The notes under the pieces are model-generated. The model searched no databases and was not told the origin of the DNA. It saw only the letters and a program-made list of their open reading frames with translations. Shown here piece after piece: positions 14,609-31,837 of a stretch of 64,000 bases of DNA. Numbering within the stretch: the stretch's first letter is position 1; each line of letters opens with the position of its first letter. Position numbers and translations under genes: made by a program. The stretch comes from Trichoplax adhaerens (lineage: Eukaryota > Placozoa > Uniplacotomia > Trichoplacea > Trichoplacidae), in assembly GCF_000150275.1 (NCBI RefSeq), contig NW_002060968.1, positions 229,797 to 293,796 of the forward strand, written 5' to 3'.

Positions 14609-15751
14609 ATGCATACCAACGTTAGCTGTGAAGATAACATGACCGCTTTTCTCATTACACATACTATGACAGCGACTGTTTTGCAAGCAACATCGATATC
14701 GTTATTTATTATTTCAAGTATTATGGGCAGTATGGCCATATGTTACATTATCTATAAAGATAAAGCATTACATAATGTTACTGGAGCATTAGTAGCTAAC
14801 TTAATGATGTCAGATTTTTGCGTGGCAGTACTCAACATGCCTGCTGCTTTAATATCTTGTATCATTGGTCGTGGTATTGAAAATAATACATTATGCCAAT
14901 TGGCTGGCGTTTCTAATTCATTATTCCGTTATGCTTCTATATTAACTTTGGCAGCCATTAGTGTTGATCGTTACATTGCTGTTGTACGTCCATTAAAATA
15001 TTTTTTGATTATGACTTGTCGTCGATGTTTTATAATTATTAGCGCAATTTGGCTACAAGCGATTACATGCTCTCTATTACCACTGATGGGTTGGGGCCGA
15101 TATATTTATAAACCGGAGGAGTTTATTTGTCGTCCAAGTTTCTTATGGCCCAGTGAAGATCGTGGTTTTACTTTAGTTATTTTAATAACGTGTTTTCTAA
15201 TACCTTTTGCAATTATTATAACAACATCAATTCGAGTTGTTCGTATTGCTAAAATTCAACGAAAAAAGGTCAGTAGTATTACTGTTCATGTTCGAGAACG
15301 TGGATCGGTATCAGGTATATCCTATCTTGGTAGTCATTGCGAAAGCGTTCGAGATTACAATCATGCGTCATCGATCTCTTCAGCAAATAAATTGTTTACC
15401 GAGATTTCTCCAAAACTCAGCCATCGAAAGAGTACTGCAGCTTGGGGTATGAGTAGTAATAAAAAATTCGATTCTAGTAGTGTTAAGACATTAATATTTA
15501 TCGGTGGCATAGCCTTCGCATGTTGCTCACCGTATTTCATCGTGAGTTATCTATTTTCTGTTATACGCGTTTCTTGTGTATATTATCGTGTCTTTGTAGC
15601 CTTAAAAGGTATAACTGCATGGCTGATATTTATGAATTCAGCTCTTAATCCGTTTATTTACGGCTTTATTAATGTTAATTATAGAAAATATTTTTTAAAA
15701 TGGTTAAAATTATCGTCATCGTCTACTGCAATAAGACCTTTAAGTCAATGA
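14609..15751 (+). CDS. Class A (rhodopsin-family) G-protein-coupled receptor, single exon
   Basis: A 380-residue seven-helix receptor, complete in one exon. The extracellular N-terminus has two N-glycosylation sequons (N4, N10). TM2 carries the sodium-site aspartate (D69). TM3 ends in D120-R121-Y122. The disulfide cysteines are C96 and C174. TM7 has N347-P348-x-x-Y351. Intracellular loop 3 is long and Ser-rich (about residues 215-292). Two family landmarks are altered: the TM1 asparagine is Ser (G40-S41) and the TM6 CWxP motif reads C305-C-S-P308, losing the toggle tryptophan. Position 341, where opsins have the retinal lysine, is Phe, so this is not a light-sensing opsin. The TM4-TM5 region (GWG, WPSEDRGFT) resembles GPR161/opsin-like receptors, but ligand and subgroup are unknown. 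It should act at the plasma membrane. Confidence 0.93.
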   Translation: MHTNVSCEDNMTAFLITHTMTATVLQATSISLFIISSIMGSMAICYIIYKDKALHNVTGALVANLMMSDFCVAVLNMPAALISCIIGRGIENNTLCQLAGVSNSLFRYASILTLAAISVDRYIAVVRPLKYFLIMTCRRCFIIISAIWLQAITCSLLPLMGWGRYIYKPEEFICRPSFLWPSEDRGFTLVILITCFLIPFAIIITTSIRVVRIAKIQRKKVSSITVHVRERGSVSGISYLGSHCESVRDYNHASSISSANKLFTEISPKLSHRKSTAAWGMSSNKKFDSSSVKTLIFIGGIAFACCSPYFIVSYLFSVIRVSCVYYRVFVALKGITAWLIFMNSALNPFIYGFINVNYRKYFLKWLKLSSSSTAIRPLSQ

Positions 15752-17153
15752 TAGTTATTGTTTTTATCCGTTGATATTGTAATTCTTGTAATCCTATTTA
15801 AATCTTTTAAAGATTTATCCAATGTAATAATAGTTTGTTACTGCAACTGTAGAATTTTTATATATATGCATTTTGCTTGATATTAATAGCGATTGTTACA
15901 CACTGTATTTATTCTTTGCTAAGATGCTGTACAAAATTAAAAAAAAAAAAATTGCTTTTGTAATTGTCTTGCTACGATTTTGTTATTGCAAACACCCGTA
16001 CCTAGAATTTCCAAAAATGGAGCAATAAAGTTTAAGTTAATAGTTTGTTATATCCGTCTTGGGATACTTACTATTTTAACAGTGACTAGTGCTTACGTGT
16101 AGCATACTACAGTTACTATTCATATACGAATGTTAAATCTACGACTAGTAAATTTTATTACTGTACCTTTGAACTTATACAATACAAGAATAGAAGTGTA
16201 TGCCAACTCTATTAGATAAATTTGTATCAGTTAGGTATGTTCGACGTCGAATATGATGATATTTCTAGATCACTTAATATGGTTTACTTTTCTCTTTGTA
16301 CTAGCACGTTATTATCTCGGTGTGCATGCATATTAAGCATGCTGTAGAATAACATCTTGGTTCGGTAAAATTTGCTAGAGGCCTTGTCAGGATATTATTC
16401 ATGTATCATCTGATATGACGTACTTTTTTCTTGTCAGAAAATTACTATACTGTACCAAGATGTAGAGAGGTAGACTAAACGTGCTCCAATAATGTATAGT
16501 TGTATAAAAATTAATTTTTAAAATACATATTATACCAAGTCACGAGTATCAAACCTAGAGTCCCTCAAATTCTCACCTACCGTTCTGAGGGCTAAAGATT
16601 CCGATGTGGTTGCTGATTACATTATATATATAAATTTCCTAATCAGCACTTGAATAATTCAGTACAATTGTGTAACTGTAAACAAATAGTTCCATCAATA
16701 CATGTCAAACGCTGTACCCATATTTTTTTTTATTTACGGAGACTGTTAAGTAACGTCGAAGCGCAACAATTGTTAGATTTTATTATTAAGTATGCAATAA
16801 TAAAACGAAGAGTCATTGAGATCAATTTTCAGTTGATACATATTTCGTTTATAATACTATAAAGATTGATGAAGAACTGTTAACTAGTACTAAATAATAT
16901 CAGTGAGTTTCATATATATCGAAATATGACATTGAATAATAATAATAATGATGCCAATCCCATATACAACGTCCTAAAATCGAGTACCAATCTACCTCTA
17001 CATCTTTACGCTAATTACTTTCAGCTGACAACCTAAGTTACATCTACAACTGTCAACTAGATAGTAATAGCAGTAAGCCGTTTGCTGTGCATTGAATGCA
17101 CCTATTGACTGTAGATAATCTTTTCTGATATTTTACAATGTACCATTCCAAAT
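15752..17153. other. Gap between GPCR and METAP2 copy 1; contains 3' flank of the METAP2 duplication
   Basis: No gene seen. From about 16120 the sequence aligns with 22130 onward (shared ATTAAATCTACG, GGTATGTTCGACGT and TTTCTAGATCACT), so this is the left edge of the duplicated METAP2 block, downstream of the minus-strand gene. Similarity is patchy here and becomes high from about 16870. Confidence 0.6.
16024..16029 (+). terminator. Candidate polyadenylation signal of the GPCR gene
   Basis: AATAAA lies about 270 bp after the GPCR stop codon on the same strand. It is the first canonical hexamer noticed downstream. The sequence is AT-rich, so chance occurrence is possible. Confidence 0.35.
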
Positions 17154-19924
<2,771 letters not shown>

Positions 19925-20109
19925 AGTAGAATAATATAACTGGATGAATTGCTTAGCAGTTTAAGTTAATATGAACTCGATGAATCGATTTTGGAATTAT
20001 ATGGATTGTCGTTGCCTTCGGAACGGCCAAGAGGGCATAGAAAGCGTAAGGCTGCTGTCCAAATCAACGTATCAAGTGCCTCTATTACTATGGCTGCCCT
20101 GGTGAGAAT

Positions 20110-21165
20110 TTACTTACTCGAGATTTTCCTATAGTCCCCCTATCAGGCTCTAACCCGTCCCGTCTCCCGTCCGTTAGACTACAGCATATCGTAGAATTAA
20201 TTAATTAATTAAAAGAGATTTTGAGCAGGCCATTTGAACATAATATTAAACATTTCATTGTGAACAACGCTGGTATATCGTAGGGGTCAAAAAGATTATG
20301 GGGAGACTTACCTCTATCAGGCTCTTCCCTTCCCGTCTCCCGTCCCGTAGACTGCAGTATATCGTAGAGGTAGAAAAGATTTTGGGGAGATTTACCTCTA
20401 TCAATCGGATTCTACCCCGTCCCGTAGACTACAGTATATCGTAGAGGTAAAAAAGATTTTTGGCGAGACTTACCTCTATCAGGCTCTCCCCTTTCTCGTC
20501 TGCCGTCCCGTAGACTACTGTACAGTATATCGTAAAGGTAGAAAAGATTTTTGGCGAGACTTACCTCTATCAGGCTCTTCCCTTTCCCGTCTCCCGTCCC
20601 GTAGACTGTAGTATATCGTAGAGGTAGAAAAGATTTTGGGGAGATTTACCTCTATCAATCAGATTCTACCCCGTCCCGTAGACTACAGTATATCGTAGAG
20701 GTAGAAAAGATTTTGGGGAGATTTACCTCTATCAATCAGATTCTACCCCGTCCCGTAGACTGCAGTATATCGTAGAGGTAAAAAAGATTTTTGGCGAGAC
20801 TTACCTCTATCAGGCTCTCCCCTTTCTCGTCTGCCGTCCCGTAGACTACTGTACAGTATATCGTAGAGGTAGAAAAGATTTTTGGCGAGACTTACCTCTA
20901 TCAGGCTCTTCCCTTTCCCGTCTCCCGTCCCGTAGACTGCAGTATATCGTAGAGGTAGAATCGATTTTGGAGAGACTTACCTCTATCAGGCTCTACCCCG
21001 TCCCGTAGACTACAGTATATCGTAGAGGTAAAATAGATTTTTGGCGAGACTTACCTCTATCAGGCTCTCCCCTTTCCCGTAGACTGCAGTATATCGTAGA
21101 GGTAGAATCGATTTTGGAGAGACTTACCTCTATCAGGCTCTACAGTACATCGTAGAGGTAAAGAA
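20110..21165. repeat. Minisatellite with an inverted repeat in every unit
   Basis: About 11-12 tandem units. Each contains CCCGTAGACT(A/G)CAGTATATC, then GTAGAGGTAA, about 22-25 bp, then TTACCTCTATC. The last two are near-perfect inverse complements, so each unit can form a stem-loop. The GTAGAGGTA box starts near 20365, 20441, 20531, 20618, 20694, 20772, 20862, 20949, 21022, 21096 and 21152. Spacing is therefore 76, 90, 87, 76, 78, 90, 87, 73, 74 and 56 bp, which shows two unit classes and a higher-order repeat (about 20403-20640 recurs at 20740-20960). It lies directly upstream of METAP2 copy 1. No coding potential. Confidence 0.9.
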
Positions 21166-23074
21166 GCAATATTTTTGTTTTTAGCTCATAAGTACAGACA
21201 CTGACAAAGTGATACTGAGTTAGTACTGATATCATGAGTTGATGGCTGTGGACTGCAATGATAGTCTAACAGTCTTGAGTGCGGGCCGTAGCATGATCAT
21301 TTTGTACATAAAATGATCCTTTCTAGACAACGATGGTGGATGTAATGAAAGCGCAGTCGATTGGAGTAGAGTAAGCATGGCTAAGTAGCGCTCTTGACGA
21401 ACCAGTAAATTCAGTGTAAAGAATTGGAGGCAGAGTGCAGCTGGCAATATCGACTATTTCCTATGGTCTTGGAGAGAATGACTACGGTAGATTAGGTGGT
21501 GGGCATGTGACAGGATAAGTCATGAAATAGTAGTAAGAAGAGAGAAGGAATGATCTCGTATCCCAAGGCTCGTACAGTATTAACAAATGCCAATCTCTGA
21601 TTATATCCACAGTCGGTACGAGGCGATTTTTACCTTTGGATGTTGTCAATTTTGCATCAATTTGCACAAAAGTGCATCGTATCGTGAATGCAATGTTTTA
21701 ATAGGGACGGATAGCACTTGACTTGAAGATTCTCTATCCGTGATTCAGTTTTACTTTCAAGCTGTAAATTTAGTGCTATAAGCATCCAAAGCTTCATTTT
21801 TCCACACACTAAGACTTGCTCTGGATTTGCATGAAGGAAATCAGTAACGTACTACGGCATAAACATGTATATCGATGGCTCGGTATTAACGGCATTCATT
21901 GGCAATCTACAGGATAACATATGAGGAAAATGGATTTCGTGTTCATATAAGCACTATAAATGAATAGACTCAAGTTTGGGCAATAAAGGGATACTTCATT
22001 GAATGCTGGCTAGGCTTTTATGCTACTAGTCTTACTTTGCCATAACATATCATTCGGAGTTTGGTGTGTAGTGTTGTTAGACATTGGACTATTTTAAAGT
22101 TTATTTATTGGGGAACAGGAAGAAGAGATGATATACGCGTATTAAATCTACGGTTAGTAAGTGATTAATTTACCGATGCAGTTACGCAACACAAGAATAC
22201 AACTGCATTACAATTCTAATGCATGAATTTGTATTATTTAGGTATGTTCGACGTTGGATAAGATGCCATTTCTAGATCACTGGATATGGTATACATTTCT
22301 GACGGTACGATGATTTATTTATGAATATCGCGATATGCAAGTTGAGTACGCTTTAAAATAACTACTGTTTTGTTCCAAGTCTTGTTAGGGTGTCCAGTAT
22401 CAGCTGATAGAATGTATTTGACTCTTGGAAGAAAATTACTATATTGGGGCAAAACGCAGAGGAGTCAAGGCTAATTACATACGCTGATTACATTATAATA
22501 ATAAAGTTCCTAACCAACACTTGAATAATTCAGTAGTATTGTAGAGCTGTAAGCAAATTGTTCTATCAATATATATCAATCGCCGTATCCATATTTTATT
22601 TTATTTCATTTACAGAGACAGTTAATTAACGTCGAAGCGCACAATGCTTCTTATTAGGTAAGAATGCAATAATAAAACGAAGAGTTATTGAGATCGATTT
22701 TCAGTTGATGCGTAGACATTTCGTTTAGAACATTATCAAGATTGAGGAAAAACTGTTAACTAGTACTACATTATATCAGTGAGTTTCATATATATCGCAA
22801 TATGACTTTGAAGAATAATAATGATACCAATCCCATAGACAACGTCCTAAAATCGAGCTCCAATCTACCTCTACATCTTTACGCTAATTACTTTCAGCTG
22901 ACAATCTAAGTTACATCTACAATTATGGACTAGATAGTAATAACAGTAATTACGCTGTTATCCTGCTTAGCTCTTTGTAATCTGTTAAAAAAAAAGACTT
23001 TTTGCTGTGCATTGAATGTACCTATTGACTGTAGATAATCTTTTCTGATATTTTACAAAAGTACGATTTCAAAT
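21166..23074. other. Spacer between the minisatellite and METAP2 copy 2
   Basis: 21166-22130 has no counterpart in the window and no supportable gene. From about 22130 to 23074 the sequence is the paralogue of 16120-17153, the 3' flank of METAP2 copy 1, with small insertions and deletions. Nothing else was recognised. Confidence 0.55.
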
Positions 23075-25825
<2,751 letters not shown>

Positions 25826-26110
25826 GGTTGAGCAATAGAACCAGATCAATTGCTTGGCAGTTTCAGTCAATATCAACTAGATAATCGATTTTATGCCCTT
25901 CAATACAGATGGTTGGGATAGAAACTTTTGCAAGAGCAGAAATGGCAGCAACTTGCAGACGAGTTTTGAGATTGCAGCCACAACACGATGACGAACCCGA
26001 TTGGTGAGAAGACGGCCACCAAGGTCGATCGACTCTATCAAACAGTACTGCCGATTGCGGTCTAAATCAACGTATCAACTGCAGTAGTAACTGTTGTTGG
26101 CCAACAGCAG
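25826..26110. promoter_or_regulatory. Upstream region of METAP2 copy 2, facing LRRC59
   Basis: The two genes are divergent: METAP2 copy 2 starts at 25825 (minus) and LRRC59 at 27896 (plus). The first 280 bp is less AT-rich than the genome average here and holds short segments shared with the upstream region of copy 1 (CTAAATCAACGTATCAA near 26062; TCCAAATCAACGTATCAA near 20055). That makes it a plausible promoter/5'-UTR region. No TATA box or initiator is assigned. Confidence 0.35.
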
Positions 26111-27600
26111 GAAGATTTCAGGGTCTGTCTCGACCAGGGTGCTCCCTCCACAGTCTACAGTCTACAGTCTACAGTCGCATACTGTGGACTACAGTACAAT
26201 CGGATACTGTACCATGTCCGGTACAGTGCACAGTACAGTACAGGGACGACGACTACAGTACCTTCCGGTACTGTACACTGTAGAGTTGGTGGATGAAGGG
26301 ATCCTGTACTGTACCTGTGTACCACGTGATGAACTTCGGTGGCACTACGCAAAAGAAGCTGTGGAGGCTAAATCAGCCCAAAGTCGATGATAGGCGAGGC
26401 GGAAAAAGTCTGCCAGTCCGAGAGTGGACCGTCCTGTCCAAGTTCCCAGCCAGGTCATGCATGGTCTTGTTTACCTTCCCCCAAAACTCCCCTACTAGGG
26501 TTTTTCCATGCTTGTACACAGTACTGTAAACTACTGTACTGTCTACTGCACAGTAGTTACTGTACAGTAGACCTGGACTGAGTACTCTCGGACTGACGGA
26601 TATTTTCCGCATCGCTTATCAAAATACAGTACTGTACTGTGTCCTACCATGGAAAAACCCTTGTACTGTACTGTACTGTATGACTTACAGTACAGTACTG
26701 TACTGTAGACCTAGACTGTCACTGGACTCAATACACTCGGACTGACGGACATTCTTCCCATCGCTTATCAAACTATTGTACTGTACTACATAGAGTCCAG
26801 TCTCTGGGACTACTGTACTGACGGACATTTTCCCCATCGCCTTACACTACTGTATGACTTACTGTACAGTAGACCTGGACTGAGTACTCTCGGACTGACG
26901 GATATTTTCCGCATCGCTTATCAAAATACAGTACTGTACTGTGTCCTACCATGGAAAAACCCTTGTACTGTACTGTCCTTTGGGGATACTGTAAAGAAGA
27001 CCATGTACTGTACAGTACTGTATGACTTACAGTACAGTACTGTACTGTAGACCTAGACTGTCACTGGACTCAATACACTCGGACTGACGGACATTTTCCC
27101 CATCGCCTTACACTACTGTATGACTTACTGGACTGTAGATTTTCGGATCGCATTTCGGATTTTATGTAGCGCTTTCAATCGGATTAAATGTTTAGTCGTA
27201 GTGGGGTTATAATACACTACTGTAGACCTAGACTGTCACTGGACTAACACACTCGGACTGACGGACATTCTTCCCATTGCTTATCAAACTATTGTACTAC
27301 ATAGAGTCCAGTCTCTGGGACTACTGTACTGACGGACATTTTCCCCATCGCCTTACACTACTGTATGACTTACTGTACTGTAGACCTAGACTGTCACTGG
27401 ACTCAATACACTCGGACTGACGGACATTCTTCCCATTGCTTATCAAACTACATAGAGTCCAGTCTCCGGGACTATTGTCCAGTACTATACTGTACGACTC
27501 TACAGTACAGTAAAACAGTCTACAGTGTACAGTACGGTACTGGATGCCTGGCAGTCGAGTACATGTACTGTACATCTTGTACTGTACGGTAGCAGGTCTA
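26110..27600. repeat. GTACTGTAC-core repeat array with higher-order structure
   Basis: Runs built from ACAGTACTGTACTGTA-type palindromic words alternate with longer unique-looking segments that are themselves repeated. The block with GGACTGACGGA(T/C)ATT and CATCGC recurs near 26590, 26740, 26820, 26895, 27083, 27255, 27330 and 27415. The block with GACCTGGACTGAGTACTCTC occurs at 26569 and again at 26871 (302 bp apart). The block GACCTAGACTGTCACTGGAC occurs near 26709, 27049, 27226 and 27384. The array is GC-richer than its surroundings and fills most of the intergenic space between METAP2 copy 2 and LRRC59. Short open frames inside it are repeat artefacts. Confidence 0.85.
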
Positions 27601-27895
27601 GTCAGGGGAAAGTCAAACCAGTTATTGTACTGTTGCGTCACCATTCAAACGTCAGACTAGCGCAGTGACATTCGATGACTGACTCACCGAGATTATCCAA
27701 CTGAAAGTGCTTCCGCCATTGAATTCAAGTTTCTCCTCTGCTTTCCTTGATTTCCTTTGCAGTCCATTGCTAGAAATTTCCTCGTCAATTCCACCTTTGC
27801 CTAGGTTTCATTTCCTATCCAACAAGGAGACACAAACATACTGTGGTGGAATCGGGTAGACAAGAGGAACATTGATCCAATCCAAGACGTTGAAA

Positions 27896-30800
27896 ATGGC
27901 ATCCAAAGAAGCCAGTCAAAAGCAATTCAAGTTCATCAAAGACAAATTAGATGGCAATCATTTGGATTTGAGTTTATGCAGTTTAACTAAGATTCCTGTT
28001 AAAGAATTGGTAAGTACATTGGTCATTTTGTCATGTCAACATGTCAAGGACTTGCAGTTATGCTTGGCCATGTTGTCTATCCTATGTCATTCCATTCTTC
28101 AACCACCATTGACGTACTGTACGGTAGCCATCAACAATCAGCTCCGTTCCTGCTCAACCTTCATAACATGCTACTCGACCATGCAGGATGATAGTCAGTT
28201 AGTGGTGTATTGCTTCTTCTTCTTTACGATCTCAATGAGTAGAAAGACTATTCTCAACCTTTCTATCCAATAGAGACACTGTAGGCAGTTGCTGCGGAGT
28301 AGCGCCTACGGTAGAGGAGGATTCTATTTGGACAGATTACCGACTAAAACGTTCATCACATGGATAAAGAATAACATGTACAGTAAATCATGCAACTGCC
28401 AATCGCTTACCAACTATTACTATAGCGTAACTAGTCTTGACAAGCTAGCAAAAATAACATAACGTTGTCATTGCCAATCCAGGGAAAACTTCTACTTGAC
28501 ATCATGCAATCACCTGCACACCTGCCTCTTCATACTAGAGGCAATCATCACCTCCAACCAATGGATAGGAAATTGATTATCTTTGCAAAACACGATAATA
28601 TCATGACCAAACAATCGACTGCTGCCATAGTATGAAATGGACTTGAGTGGATAGAAAGTCCTTCAAGCAAAGTAATTGTACGTACTGGATGTGCTATAAT
28701 CCTACCAGTGGATACAGTCAAGAGTATGATCGACAAACAGAATCAATGGAGTCGTAGTCAAGTTGAAATTAGAAATTTGCGGTAAAGCAACGTGCGTCCA
28801 AGCTATCCTTTAGCACGACCCAATAGGAAGATTAGAGTAGTCATATTAACAAAAGCAAGTTGACACAGTAATTGCAAGTGCAGGTAGAAAGTTGAACTTG
28901 ACTGGATAAAATCCAACCCTTTGTACTGCACAATGTGCAATGTACAGCAATCATTTCACACCATCATCAATGGCCATCTCCAATAAGCAATAGACGAATG
29001 CATATCAAATGATTAATGCTTACAAAATGATAGTATTGCAAAACAACGTATTCTTATCTTGATAATAAAATATTGTGTTTTATTCTCTTCCTTACATAAC
29101 TGTAAAGTCGATGATTCCTAAAGCAAATCAAGTCGATCTCAGCTGCAATCAATTAACCAGTATTCCGGTGAGTTAAAACTACCCAAGTTAACTCTATCTT
29201 CTATGTTATATCAGCAACCTCTCATGCAAACATGAGGTCAATCTGTACGGAGAGGTGGTGTGGTTTAGGCACAAGCATACAGTGAACAAGTATTATACAA
29301 TGCAAAATAGATGCTTTTTGAGGGGGAATACAGTAAATTGGCGAATTCGATATTGAGTACGTAGACACTAAGCAGTATAAAACAACTGCTAAAGGTGTTT
29401 TGAGCTGTTCTTATCCTTAAGGCATGCAATAGATACGATAGAATTTGATACACAGTAATATCAATGGTGTTACAGTACATAATGTTAGACAAATAAATTA
29501 TCAAAGTAAGGAAATACTTGCAAAAAATCATTCTTAGAATGCTCGTTACTCTTCCCTAGTTTTTACTGACGTTGCAATCAGTTTTATAGCTCTACAGATA
29601 GGCTATGCCATTCAGTCTTGTCTAAATTTGATCTGTAACTGTAATTTCTACTACCTCCATTCATTACTTTGCTTTTATGCACTGCTGAAATAGGAATCAT
29701 TTTGCACCTTGTCCTATATCGTAATGTTGGATTTAAGTAGTAACAAGTTAACAAGCTTGCCGTCGCATTTTGGTCAACTTCGTAATCTGAAAAAATTAGA
29801 GTTATACCGCAATCAATTAACCGATTTACCAAGTAGCATGTTTAAATTAGCAAACTTAAAATGGTTAGACTTAAAAGATAATCCTCTTAATCCAGAATTA
29901 AAAGGCATCGCTGGTAACTGCGTGACAGAAAACGAATGCAAAAATTGTGCTGTTAAGGTATTGCTCGTCTGATTATAAGTTATAAAGACAATAATTGTAT
30001 TAACGGTAAGTAGGTAGAATGCGCTCAATAATATGCAATTGGGATTATCGGATGCCATTGTTGGCAGGTTGTAGGTCATTTGAAAAAACGACAAGCTGAT
30101 GAAGAAAGGAGCAGACAAGAACAGCTGAAAGAACAGCAGAAACTCGAAAGAGGTTAGTTAATCGAGATTGATAATGCTACAAAAGAATTGAATAGTTGTT
30201 ATGGCTATTATTCCTTGTCAGAAAATAAACCTATTTAAGGAAATGCCACTGTTACAATTTTAAAAAGAGTACTAATAAAGAGGAAAGGCTCTCTTACATT
30301 AAAATGTATTTGTTTCTCAGAAAAAGAAGCTCAAAAGAAGGCCGAAGAAGCGAAAGAAAAGGAAGTGCTACGTCGACGTAAAGCAGAGGAGAAAGAGAAA
30401 CGTAGAAAAGAATACCAAACTCAGTTACAAAAACAACAGAGTCAAGCTGCTACAAAATCAGTCAATGAAGATACCGATCAGGACTTGGACACTAAAGCAG
30501 TTAATTCAGGTGAAGTTCGCAATGTACATTTTATAACATACAGTACTTAAATCGACCACTCACATGCAGTTAAGGATACCTTTAATCCAATAGTGTAATG
30601 TAAATTTATTACTTAAATATCAATATGGCTTTTTACATTACACACTTGTATCGCAATATTAAATAGTTTAACTTTAATTTCGCTGATTGAGACATTTTAC
30701 AGCTTGGTTTTTCATGTAGCCAAACTTTAATGACGTTGTTATCATTCGTAATAATATTAAAGGATTAGCTCGTAGTTACCTTATTTATCTTCTTTTTTAT

Positions 30801-31006
30801 TAATCTTTCATTTTAATTCTCAATTTGTAGGAAATGTGAGGAAAAGAGAGTCAGGAAATATCTTTATAACATTGTTACTATTAGTTGTAGTCGTAGCTGT
30901 ATTGCTAGTAGGAATTCTTTATGGCTGTCGAAATAATTCACACGAAATTTGTCGAAAAATTAAAAGTACTAAATGGTTTGATTATGTAGCCGATAAAATA
31001 ATGTAG
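27896..31006 (+). CDS. LRRC59: LRRC59 orthologue: ER tail-anchored leucine-rich-repeat protein (six exons)
   Basis: Exons: 27896-28009, 29108-29167, 29694-29957, 30068-30152, 30321-30509, 30831-31006; GT-AG throughout, frame kept, 295 residues (human 307). The start is the first ATG in frame. Residues about 15-125 hold the N-cap (KLDGNHLDLSL) and four leucine-rich repeats ending in LKWLDLKDNPL, followed by a Cys-containing cap (NCVTENECKNC) typical of LRRC59. Residues about 130-235 are a charged Lys/Glu/Arg coiled coil (RRRKAEEKEKRRKEY). A single hydrophobic segment at about 247-268 is followed by a short lumenal tail. In vertebrates LRRC59 sits in the ER membrane, contacts ribosomes and helps nuclear import of some cargo; the same domain order is seen here. 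Intron 1 (1.1 kb) is the longest. An AATAAA follows 58 bp after the stop. Confidence 0.95.
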
Positions 31007-31063
31007 GCATGGATAAGTATCTAGTAATACATTTAAAATCTGATATGCAAAGAGGCATAAAAA

Positions 31064-31069
31064 AATAAA
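31064..31069 (+). terminator. Polyadenylation signal of LRRC59
   Basis: AATAAA 58 bp after the LRRC59 stop codon, on the same strand. The position is typical for a compact metazoan gene. Confidence 0.6.
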
Positions 31070-31837
31070 GATTGCCAGATATTTTTAAAAATTTTCTTCT
31101 TTGTCGCTTCGATGTCCATGTGCTCCATGAATAGGTTTAATGATACAGTAATGTTATTTGTGCTCAATTTCTGAATTATAACGCTCCATTTACCACTTCA
31201 AAAAGTGCTCTTTAAGTGCAGTTGAATACAAATTGAACTGAAAGATTCGCAAGAACGAAAATGTAAATTGGACTGGAAGTTCTGCAAACGTGCTCATGGC
31301 AGTATTGTGAAGCTCATATCATAAGCAAGTGTACGGTTATCAATTAAGTGAAATTACACTTAAAGCCTTTATTGCAATTATCATCATTACTATCCGTAGA
31401 TAAAGTTACTGTACCCAAACTCTTGGGTATGGACTAACTCACAGTCACTTGCCATGATAACCGTGTTCGTCCGCCAAATCGTGAATAACTCTCTGATTAT
31501 TCATGTTCTATCTGAACGCAATTATTAGATATTCAAGAAGTTTCTATTATTACGCCAATTGAGGTGCGCTATGGGCAAACCTAGCAAGGACTATTGTACT
31601 TGATATACGAGTACAAAGTTCGAATAAATTACAGCGATGTCATAGAATGATTCGTTTGGGGAATTTTTCAATTAAATGATCTTATCCTAAAATTATCATT
31701 TGTTTTTTTTAATATTAATTTTTATAGCCATGTCAATATAAATCACACTAGATAATGTTGAAGCACTATTACAATGGTATTTTTATCGAACATGAAACTG
31801 ATCATCTTTGTTACTATACATAAAATTAGCCTTCTGT
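31070..31837. other. Intergenic gap between convergent LRRC59 and the Ser-rich gene
   Basis: No gene or repeat recognised. LRRC59 (plus) and the small gene ending at 31838 (minus) converge here, so it holds both 3' ends. Confidence 0.4.

Noticed and set aside
14609-15751. Placopsin or other opsin identity for the GPCR
   Set aside because: The position of the retinal lysine in TM7 is Phe341, and the TM6 Trp typical of opsins is Cys.
26094-27644. Several 60-107 codon open frames on both strands
   Set aside because: They fall inside the GTACTGTAC array and reflect repeat periodicity, with no domain and no splice context.
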